A stretch of 38,501 bases of DNA, from NCBI RefSeq assembly GCF_001507435.1, contig NZ_LMWH01000262.1, positions 1 through 38,501 on the forward strand, read 5' to 3'. This DNA is from Streptomyces sp. NRRL F-5122. Lineage in GTDB: Bacteria > Actinomycetota > Actinomycetes > Streptomycetales > Streptomycetaceae. The position numbers were made by a program, and so were the translations under genes. The notes beneath the pieces are model-generated. The model did no database searches, was not told where the DNA came from, and saw only the letters and a program-made list of their open reading frames with translations. Shown piece after piece: positions 14,245-20,791 of the stretch. Each line of letters opens with the position of its first letter. The first letter of the stretch is position 1.

Positions 14245-14991
14245 ATGGCGAACGAGCGCTTACGGTCGGCGATGTTGACGCAAGGCATCGCGGTCGACGC
14301 CATGGCGACCCACATCGGCGTGGACCCGAAAACCGTCGAGCGCTGGATCACGCAGGGGCGCGCGCCCTACCGACGCCATCGCCTTGCCATCGCCGCATTC
14401 CTGCACGAAGACGAGACTTATCTCTGGCCGAACGGCCTTCCCGACAATCAGCGGCAGGATGCAGCCGACGCTGAGGTCCTGAAGGTGTACCCGCACCGCT
14501 CCTACGTTCCCCCGGAACTCTGGTTGCAGCTCTTCGGCCGAGCGGAACGGGAGATCGGCGTACTCGTCCACGCAGGCGTGTTCCTAGCGGAGAACCCACG
14601 GTGGCCCCAGCTGCTTAGGCAGAAGGCATCGTTCGGTGTGCGGGCCCGGATCCTGCTAGGCGACCCCGAGAGTCAAGAGATCCAGCGGCGCGGGGAAGAG
14701 GAGGAGATCGGCGAGGGCGTCGCGTACAAAGTGCGTGAGGTCATGAAGCTCTATCGTCCGCTGTACTCGGTTCCCGGTATCGAGTTCCGGATGCACAGGT
14801 CAACCCTCCACAACTCGCTATACCGCTCCGACGACGAGTGGCTAGTCAACACGCAGGTGTACGGAGTGAGCGCCCCCCTGGCCCCGGTGCTGCACCTCCG
14901 CCGTGTCGCCGGCGCAGAGTTGGTCTCGACTTACCAGCAGAGCTTCGAGAAGGTGTGGTCCGAAGCCGTCCCCATCGAAAGGTCCTCATGA
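14245..14991 (+). CDS. HTH regulator with DUF5919-like C-terminal domain
   Basis: This 248-residue protein has an N-terminal XRE/HTH-like domain (about 1-55; IAVDAMATHIGVDPKTVERWITQGR). Its C-terminal domain (about 75-235) is DUF5919-like with a phospholipase-D-like flavour: HRSTLHNSLYRSDDEWLVN recalls one HxK-type half, but the lysine is not in place, so enzymatic activity is doubtful. It is a frequent neighbour of the Nudix immunity factor in AICEs. It overlaps the Nudix start by ATGA. The site repeats just upstream suggest that it controls its own operon. Confidence 0.75.
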   Translation: MANERLRSAMLTQGIAVDAMATHIGVDPKTVERWITQGRAPYRRHRLAIAAFLHEDETYLWPNGLPDNQRQDAADAEVLKVYPHRSYVPPELWLQLFGRAEREIGVLVHAGVFLAENPRWPQLLRQKASFGVRARILLGDPESQEIQRRGEEEEIGEGVAYKVREVMKLYRPLYSVPGIEFRMHRSTLHNSLYRSDDEWLVNTQVYGVSAPLAPVLHLRRVAGAELVSTYQQSFEKVWSEAVPIERSS

Positions 14992-15461
14992 GTCGCCGCA
15001 CCGACTATTTCAACGATCCCGCCGCACCGAAGGCCAACAGCATCGTGCCCGCGGTAACCGCGTTCGTCGTAAACGATGCGGGCGACGTACTCCTGGAGCG
15101 ACGTTCGGACAACGGCCGCTGGGGCATGCCAGGGGGCGTCCAGGAGGTCGGGGAGAACATCGCCGGTACGGTCGTCCGGGAGGTTCTAGAGGAGACAGGC
15201 ATTCACGTCGAAGTGATCGGCCTGGTCGGGATTTTCACCGACCCTGGGCACGTCATCGCCTTCGCGGACGGAGAGGTGCGTCAGGAGTTCTCGCTCTGCT
15301 TCCGGGCCCGGCCAGTCGGTGGTGAGATCAAGGTGAGCTCGGAGTCCTTCGCAGTGCGGTGGGTTCCCAGAGCGGAGCTGGATTCTCTGGACGTCTCACC
15401 GACCACGCGTCGACGCCTAGAGCAGGGGTTCCGCAACGCTGAAGTCCCTCTGATCAGCTGA
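14988..15461 (+). CDS. Nudix hydrolase, Pif-like (immunity factor)
   Basis: This 157-residue Nudix protein has a complete Nudix box at about 50-72: GVQEVGE, then REVLEETGI, matching Gx5Ex7REUxEExGU. In pSAM2 the protein Pif has a Nudix motif and prevents transfer between element-bearing hyphae; the synteny here (HTH regulator, Nudix, GntR) supports the same role. Its substrate is unknown. The start at 14988 overlaps the upstream stop (ATGA). Its 3' end overlaps the convergent HD-domain gene by eight bases. Confidence 0.85.
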   Translation: MSRRTDYFNDPAAPKANSIVPAVTAFVVNDAGDVLLERRSDNGRWGMPGGVQEVGENIAGTVVREVLEETGIHVEVIGLVGIFTDPGHVIAFADGEVRQEFSLCFRARPVGGEIKVSSESFAVRWVPRAELDSLDVSPTTRRRLEQGFRNAEVPLIS

Positions 15462-16014
15462 GCTCCAGCGCCACCGCCTCGGCACGCTCCCGTACCCGGG
15501 CCACCCTTGCCATGAGCTTGGGCCGAGCCGCGGATACCGCCCGGAAGACGACGTGTTCGGGACCGTACCGTTCCAGGACCTCTGAGAGCCGCTCGGCAGG
15601 GTCCACCAGATCCCCGCCCGGACTACTGGTCAGATCGCAATAGGTGATCGCGTCCACCAACTCAGGTTCGGCGGGCCCAAACTCGTTGAGTTCTTCGTCC
15701 AGCCCGAGTTCGGATGCCTCCCATGACGAGGACGTGTGGAAGGCTACGATGCTGCACAGTCGCGGGTCAGCCCTCACGACGTCACGCAAGTACCGGGCTC
15801 CGTCGATCATGTGCTGTCCCGTATCTACGGCGGTCTGGGCATATCCGATGTCGTGCGCGATGGCGGCGGCAGCCAACAGCTCGGCGTCCTCACCCAGCGT
15901 CGGCGCCAGGGTCAGAGCCTGGGAGTAGACCCGCTGAGAGTGGGACCACCGCCGCGGCAGGCTGTTGGCCAACAGCGACTCGGCAAGGTCGTAGGCCCAC
16001 TTGGCCAGTTGCAT
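15454..16014 (-). CDS. HD-domain phosphohydrolase-type protein
   Basis: This 186-residue protein has an HD domain with metal ligands H25 (WSHSQRV), H54-D55 (IAHDIGY), H68 (GQHMID) and H93 (AFHTSSS). Families with this pattern hydrolyse nucleotides or cyclic nucleotides; the substrate cannot be read from sequence. The ATG at 16014 has GGAGG eight bases upstream; GTG 16020 is an alternative. It is transcribed with the tandem-GntR gene, 28 bases downstream of it. HD and Nudix proteins are recurrent partners in AICE regulatory modules. Confidence 0.8.
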   Translation of the reverse strand: MQLAKWAYDLAESLLANSLPRRWSHSQRVYSQALTLAPTLGEDAELLAAAAIAHDIGYAQTAVDTGQHMIDGARYLRDVVRADPRLCSIVAFHTSSSWEASELGLDEELNEFGPAEPELVDAITYCDLTSSPGGDLVDPAERLSEVLERYGPEHVVFRAVSAARPKLMARVARVRERAEAVALELS

Positions 16015-16042
16015 TTCCACTGCCTCCGAGGCAATCGGGAGT

Positions 16043-16480
16043 TCAGGAAGGAGAACTGACGAACCGGCCAACCCCGTGTCGCGCCTCGACATGGCCGGCA
16101 GTCTCCAGCTCACGCACGGCGCGGCGAACCGTGCCGCGAGACACCCCGTACTTCTCGACAAGGGCCGCCTCGCTCGGAAGACGCGTACCGGCAGGCAAGT
16201 CGCCCTTCCGGATCTGCTCCAACAAGTCCGCCATGATCTGTTCGTACGGCGCTGTCCCGGAGCCCTCGGCGACCCTGCGGCCAACACCAGCGACAGTCCT
16301 GATGTCCCCCGATTCTTCGAGGGCACGCAGGGCACGCCGAACCGTCGTACGGGCCACTCCGAACTCGCGCCCGATCTCGGCCTCGGACGGCAACCCGTCT
16401 CGGTAGGCCCCAGCGGCGATCCGCTCGCGCAACGTCTGAGAGATCGCGTGGTACGTCCCGCGCGGGCTAGGGCTCGGCAC
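16043..16480 (-). CDS. repressor with two GntR-type winged helices
   Basis: This 145-residue protein consists of two GntR-family winged HTH domains in tandem and no effector domain. Domain 1 (about 8-68) has LPSEAEIGREFGVARTTVRR and domain 2 (about 76-140) has LPSEAALVEKYGVSRGTVRR. KorSA of pSAM2, a GntR protein, represses transfer and activation genes; this is its probable counterpart but with a different build. The two readers in one chain could bind a direct or inverted site without dimerising. The GTG at 16480 follows GGAGG by about seven bases. It probably represses the promoter at 14090. Confidence 0.85.
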   Translation of the reverse strand: MPSPSPRGTYHAISQTLRERIAAGAYRDGLPSEAEIGREFGVARTTVRRALRALEESGDIRTVAGVGRRVAEGSGTAPYEQIMADLLEQIRKGDLPAGTRLPSEAALVEKYGVSRGTVRRAVRELETAGHVEARHGVGRFVSSPS

Positions 16481-16548
16481 GCATTCCTCCTTCGAAGACC
16501 GTCGGGTTCCAGCTTCCCACGGACACCCATACTGGTGACGTGTACTTG

Positions 16549-16635
16549 CTGTCCGACTGTCCGGCTGTCCGGTTAAGGCTTTCACCTGCACAAACGGGCC
16601 GGACAGCTCAAAGTGCCGGTGTCCGGGCTGTCCGG
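16549..16635. repeat. CTGTCCGG iteron cluster, locus 2
   Basis: Three tandem 8-base units, CTGTCCGA, CTGTCCGG and CTGTCCGG, start at 16549, 16557 and 16565. The inverted copy CCGGACAG is at 16599-16606, GTGTCCGG at 16619 and CTGTCCGG at 16628. This is the complement of the locus-1 8-mer (4676-4764). It lies in non-coding DNA upstream of the GntR gene and beside two hairpins. Confidence 0.7.
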
Positions 16636-16643
16636 CCACAGAC

Positions 16644-16688
16644 GGCTGCAACACCCTCGGGGTGTTGCAGCCCGTCGGCGGAGCCGAC
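16644..16688. other. two tandem hairpins beside the iterons
   Basis: A perfect 13-bp stem (GGCTGCAACACCC with its complement, 16644-16672, loop TCG) is followed by GTCGGC-GGA-GCCGAC (16674-16688). No gene ends here on either strand, so a simple terminator role is not obvious. Adjacent to iterons, they may be part of an origin. The remaining bases of 16481-16916 show no gene. Confidence 0.6.
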
Positions 16689-16916
16689 CTCTCAACAGGC
16701 GTAGGAGCCGGAGGCGACTTCCGATCTGCTCTGCCTCACGAGAGGTGAACAGCAGAGCGCGTAACTTTCCCTGCCCGATCAAGGCCCGCGGAGGAGTGGG
16801 CGCTGTCGTAGGTGGTCGGGGTACGCGACCTTGAGAGACGCTCTCGACGATCGGTGACGGTGCACTTACCGTGTGTCGAGTTGGATACCGGGAGTGTGCT
16901 GGCCTCTGGGGGCGGG

Positions 16917-19900
16917 ATGCAGCGCAGGGACGGGCTTCGGCAAATCGTCAGTGAGTTCGGTGCGACCTGCAAGCAGGCACTGCTGCATGGGCAGAAGGAA
17001 GCCGCGATACGTCGCGCCGTGGAGACGCTTCTCGTCGACGCGGCACGCGCGTTGGGGTTGCAGGCTGTCCTACATGCCGAGGTAGCAATCGCCGCGCACC
17101 GAATACGCCCTGACCTGGCTGTGCGGATCGGGAAGTTGTCGCGCAACATCGTCGGCTACGTCGAGCTGAAGAGTCCGGACAAAAGCGTGATCCATCCCGG
17201 CGGGCTGAATCAACGCGACCGCCGACAGTGGGAGGGCATGGCGAAGCTCCCCAACTTGATATACACCAACGGCCAGACATGGATCATGTACCGCTCCGGT
17301 CGGCAGCATGGCGAAACCATCCACCTCGAGGGCGATCTGCGTACCGCAGGCGCCCGCCTTCGGCTACCGGTAGCCAGCGAGGCCGCTTTTGAATCAATGC
17401 TGACGGCGTTCTTCAGTTGGCAGCCGCATCCGTTGACGTCGATGCGGGAAGTGGTTGCCCAGGTAGCCCCCCTGTGCACTCTTCTACGAGATGCCGTCCA
17501 CGACCGTCTCGACGCCGAAGCCCGCCTCCCCCGCCATCGGCGCCCCTTCACCGACCTGGCATCCAACCTTGAAGTCGATCTCTTTCCCACTACCGATGAC
17601 CGGGACAAACGTGCGGCCTTCGCCGACCGCTACGCCCAATCCGTCACCTTCGCACTCCTGCTAGCCAGCTCGGACATCGCCGATGGGCACGGCAACACAC
17701 TAGCCAAGATGAGCCTGCATGAGGTCGGTCGGCGTCTTGGAGCGGAGCACTCCGTCATGGGGCGCGCTCTGCAGATTCTCACAGACCAAGTCGAGGGAGA
17801 ATTCCGCGACAGCCTCGACATGCTCGTTCGCGTCATCGATGCCATTGACTGGCGAAGTGCCCTATCTAGCGACCCCAGCTTCCACGTGCACCTTTACGAA
17901 CACTTCCTGCAGGAGTACGACCCAGACCTCCGTAAGGACTCCGGCACCTACTACACCCCAGCACCGTTGATGGAGGAGATGATCCGCCTTGTCGATGAGG
18001 CGTTGATCACTACGCTGGGTTGCCAGGACGGTTTCGCCGACCCTGGTGTGTCCATCATCGACCCGGCCATGGGCACCGGTACCTTCCTTACCGGCATCAT
18101 CGACCTTGTCGCCCGCAAGCAATCCGAGGGCGGCAATGACGGGTTCCGCGCCGAATCCGTACAAGAACTTGCAAGCCGGCTGATCGGCTTTGAAAAGCAG
18201 ATGGGTGCCTTCGCCGTCGCTCAGATGCGCGTCGGGCAGATGCTGCGTTCTCTTAACGCCCGGGTCCGGCTGGGCGACATGCGTCTACATCTAGCCGACA
18301 CCCTCGCCGACCCTTGGCGGCCAAGCGAGCTCTTCACCCGCTACGGCGCCTTGTGGGGTCCCTTACGTGACAACGCTGAAGCCGCCAGCACCATCCAGCG
18401 CGAGGAGCGCATCACCGTAGTCATCGGCAACCCTCCCCACCGCGAACAGGCAGAGGGCCAGGGAGGATGGATCGAGAACGGATCTCCAGACCGAGGGGCC
18501 CCGCCTCTAGACGCCTTCCGGTTGCGCGGTGCGGCAGGAGTGTACGAGAACAAGTTGAAAAGCCTGTGTACCTACTTCTGGCGCTGGGCCACTCACAAAG
18601 TCTTCGACCAGTACGAGGACGACCGCCACGGTGTTGTCTGCTTCGTCAGCACCGGCGGGTTCATTCGCGGCGCCGGCTTTCAGGGAATGCGCTCATACTT
18701 GCGTCGCACTTGCACCGAGGGCTGGGTCATCGACCTCACCCCTGAAACCAAGAGGCCCCCGCTCAACAGCCGCTTTTTCCCTGGTGTCCAGCAGGAGTTG
18801 GCCATCGCCATCTTTGTCCGCAAGCAAGGCGAACGGCGAGACCAACTGGCCCCCGTCCACTACACGGCTGTCCATGGCACCCGCCATGACAAAGAACAGC
18901 AATTGCACGACCTGCACATCGACGGTACCGGCTGGAGCACCTCCCGGCCTGACGAGCACGTCCCTTTCACACCCGCCTCCCACAGCGGCTGGGATTCCTT
19001 TCCCGCCCTCAGCGACCTGATGCCCTGGCGTAAGCCGGGTATAAAGCCCAATCGGAACTGGGTCATCAGCCCGTCCAAATCTGTCCTGCGTCGACGCTGG
19101 GACCGCCTCGTCCAGGAACGCGATCCCGTCACGCAACAGGCGTTGTTCAAAGAGACCCGCGATCGCGCCGTGGACAAAGAAGCCCTCCAGATACCGGGTC
19201 ACCCCCATCCACGAACTCTCCTCCGTGACGAGCAAGGTCCCTGTCCTGGTCCGATAAGCATCGCCCGCAGAGCCTTCGACCGCCAGTGGCTCATACCAGA
19301 CGGTCGCGTCATTGACTTTTGCCGCCCAGAATTGTGGCGAGCCGCCATCGACGGTCAGGTTTTCGTCGTCGAACAGCACTCACAACGCCTGCAGACTGGT
19401 CCGGCGCTGCTTTTCACCGCCCTCATTCCCGACAATGACTACTTCAAGGGAAATGGCGGTCGCGTCCTGCCACTCCTCCACGCTAACGGCACCCCCAACA
19501 TCGCTCCCGGGCTGCTGCATCACCTCGCCAACTCCTACGGCCTCAAAGAGGTCCTCCCTGAGGATCTGCTGGCCTACATGGCCGCCGTCACCGCCCATCC
19601 TGCCTTCACCGAGCGCTATGCAGACGATCTCAACTCACCTGGCGTACGCATCCCCTTGACCGCCGCTAGCGACCTCTGGCATGAAGCCGTCAGCCTGGGA
19701 CACCACATTCTGTGGGCCTCCACATTCGGCACACGTTGCATCGACCCCGGTGACGGCCGCCCAGCAGGCACATCGAATTGGTGGCGACGGCTGCACCCCG
19801 AGATCACGTACGCCCGAGAAGTTGCGCCTGACACTCTCCCCTCCGCTATCACCTACGACTCCGAAAACGAGCACCTGATCATCGAAGGGGGCGTCTTTAC

Positions 19901-20375
19901 TGGCGTCACGCTGCGCATGCGCAACTACACCACCGGCGGACGCAACGTACTCGACAGCTGGCTCGCCTACCGCAGCAACCGCACCGCTGGCAAGGTGACC
20001 AGCGAACTCGACCGCGAGCGCCCCGAACACTGGGAGCACGAGTGGAGTCGGGAACTTGTGGAGATCCTCGCCGTACTCAGTCACCTAACCGCCCTTGAGC
20101 CGCAGCAAGCGGAGTTACTCGACCACATCTTGGCCGCACCCCTGATCGATGTCGCTGAGCTGAATCGACGCCGCATCCTGCCAGTACCCGAGCGCGCCCA
20201 ACACGGTCGCATCAACCCGGACCACGCGTTCCTGCCCGGTCTGGAAACTGTCGATGGCCAACCGCCTGAACCCGTCGCCCCCCTCAAGCCACCGAACGAC
20301 TCTCTGGGTGCCGCGTCGCCCGGACCACACTCGCCTGTACGGCCCGGCCCACGGGCTCGACGACGCCGGCCGTAG
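16917..20375 (+). CDS. single-chain restriction-modification enzyme (Type ISP/IIG-like)
   Basis: This 1152-residue protein combines nuclease and N6-adenine methyltransferase. A PD-(D/E)xK nuclease lies at the N-terminus (P65-D66 and E83-x-K85 in YVELKSP). A helical connector (about 150-340) leads to the methyltransferase, with motif I DPAMGTGTF (382-390) and motif IV NPPH (505-508). The C-terminal 450 residues are the probable target-recognition region. No helicase motifs are visible between nuclease and methyltransferase, unlike full Type ISP enzymes such as LlaGI (about 1600 residues), so a IIG-like mode is possible. The ATG at 16917 follows GGGGGCGGG; a GTG start upstream at 16812 is possible. 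In-frame TTA codons at 18363 and 20115 imply dependence on the bldA tRNA. It is right-end cargo. Confidence 0.85.
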   Translation: MQRRDGLRQIVSEFGATCKQALLHGQKEAAIRRAVETLLVDAARALGLQAVLHAEVAIAAHRIRPDLAVRIGKLSRNIVGYVELKSPDKSVIHPGGLNQRDRRQWEGMAKLPNLIYTNGQTWIMYRSGRQHGETIHLEGDLRTAGARLRLPVASEAAFESMLTAFFSWQPHPLTSMREVVAQVAPLCTLLRDAVHDRLDAEARLPRHRRPFTDLASNLEVDLFPTTDDRDKRAAFADRYAQSVTFALLLASSDIADGHGNTLAKMSLHEVGRRLGAEHSVMGRALQILTDQVEGEFRDSLDMLVRVIDAIDWRSALSSDPSFHVHLYEHFLQEYDPDLRKDSGTYYTPAPLMEEMIRLVDEALITTLGCQDGFADPGVSIIDPAMGTGTFLTGIIDLVARKQSEGGNDGFRAESVQELASRLIGFEKQMGAFAVAQMRVGQMLRSLNARVRLGDMRLHLADTLADPWRPSELFTRYGALWGPLRDNAEAASTIQREERITVVIGNPPHREQAEGQGGWIENGSPDRGAPPLDAFRLRGAAGVYENKLKSLCTYFWRWATHKVFDQYEDDRHGVVCFVSTGGFIRGAGFQGMRSYLRRTCTEGWVIDLTPETKRPPLNSRFFPGVQQELAIAIFVRKQGERRDQLAPVHYTAVHGTRHDKEQQLHDLHIDGTGWSTSRPDEHVPFTPASHSGWDSFPALSDLMPWRKPGIKPNRNWVISPSKSVLRRRWDRLVQERDPVTQQALFKETRDRAVDKEALQIPGHPHPRTLLRDEQGPCPGPISIARRAFDRQWLIPDGRVIDFCRPELWRAAIDGQVFVVEQHSQRLQTGPALLFTALIPDNDYFKGNGGRVLPLLHANGTPNIAPGLLHHLANSYGLKEVLPEDLLAYMAAVTAHPAFTERYADDLNSPGVRIPLTAASDLWHEAVSLGHHILWASTFGTRCIDPGDGRPAGTSNWWRRLHPEITYAREVAPDTLPSAITYDSENEHLIIEGGVFTGVTLRMRNYTTGGRNVLDSWLAYRSNRTAGKVTSELDRERPEHWEHEWSRELVEILAVLSHLTALEPQQAELLDHILAAPLIDVAELNRRRILPVPERAQHGRINPDHAFLPGLETVDGQPPEPVAPLKPPNDSLGAASPGPHSPVRPGPRARRRRP

Positions 20376-20399
20376 CGCTCACCCCATGGCCCTAACCTC

Positions 20400-20418
20400 C
20401 GAGTGAGCAGCGAGTGAG
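20400..20418 (+). repeat. paired CGAGTGAG sites, right end of element
   Basis: CGAGTGAG is at 20400-20407 and 20411-20418, spaced 11 bases as at 1842-1860 and in the same orientation. It ends 72 bases before the attR core. In the circular form the core would be flanked by one pair on each side. Confidence 0.6.
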
Positions 20419-20490
20419 GGACGTTTGCGGAAATGGCGCCCTGGAAGTTCGCCCAGTTCAGAGGCTCGTTTCTGCACTCCTGGCGCCTGC

Positions 20491-20518
20491 CCTCCGGAGC
20501 CGTGTGCGCAGGTTCGAA
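20491..20518 (+). repeat. attR core (28-bp direct repeat)
   Basis: This is an exact copy of 1690-1717. It is followed by a remnant of the tRNA 3' end (CCGGGGGCA at 20529-20537), which carries about five extra bases, TCCCC, compared with the intact tRNA. Confidence 0.93.
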
Positions 20519-20558
20519 GCCTGTCCCCCCGGGGGCACCCCCGGCATAAAGTGCCCAA

Positions 20559-20595
20559 AGCCCCGCCACCAGTGAAAGCGCTAGGTGCGGGGGCT
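20559..20595 (+). terminator. probable original tRNA-Arg terminator
   Basis: AGCCCC-GCCACC and GGTGC-GGGGGCT can form an imperfect stem about 20 bases after the displaced tRNA 3' end. Before integration this would have followed the tRNA. Confidence 0.4.
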
Positions 20596-20742
20596 CTGCC
20601 TACGCACAGGCGTATGTCGCCGCAGCGACCACATGCCAAGGTCCGCAGACGAGCGTGGACGGAACCCTGACGCATCGTCGCAGGTGAGACCCAGGAATCG
20701 CCGGCCCCCGGACACCGGGTCCACGACATCGGAGAGCCACTC

Positions 20743-20782
20743 GGCCCTGTCAAAGGGCCCGCTCCCGACAGCGCGGGCTGTC
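20743..20782 (-). terminator. two hairpins after LAL regulator
   Basis: GACAGC-GCGG-GCTGTC (20767-20782) and GGCCCT-GTCAA-AGGGCC (20743-20759) lie 10 and 33 bases past the minus-strand stop at 20792. They probably terminate the regulator mRNA. Confidence 0.55.
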
Positions 20783-20791
20783 GCGACTCCG

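Larger units (their letters stand above)
1690..20518. mobile_element. integrated AICE (prim-pol/TraB type) in tRNA-Arg(CCG)
   Basis: An 18.8-kb actinomycete integrative and conjugative element is bounded by identical 28-bp repeats at 1690-1717 and 20491-20518. It holds the diagnostic set: tyrosine integrase, HTH excisionase, RepA-like helicase, primase/polymerase, FtsK-type TraB, DUF2637 and other transfer-associated membrane proteins, a Pif-like Nudix protein and a GntR repressor. Replication genes are of the primase/polymerase kind, not the pSAM2 RepSA rolling-circle kind. All core genes look intact except the DpdA-like one, so the element may still be mobile. The HEPN gene and the restriction-modification gene lie at its two ends as cargo. 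Confidence 0.93.
20376..20791. other. right-end intergenic region with attR
   Basis: These 416 bases contain the paired CGAGTGAG sites, the attR core, the displaced tRNA 3' end with its old terminator, and the terminators of the LAL regulator, each listed separately. No gene was seen. Confidence 0.6.
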
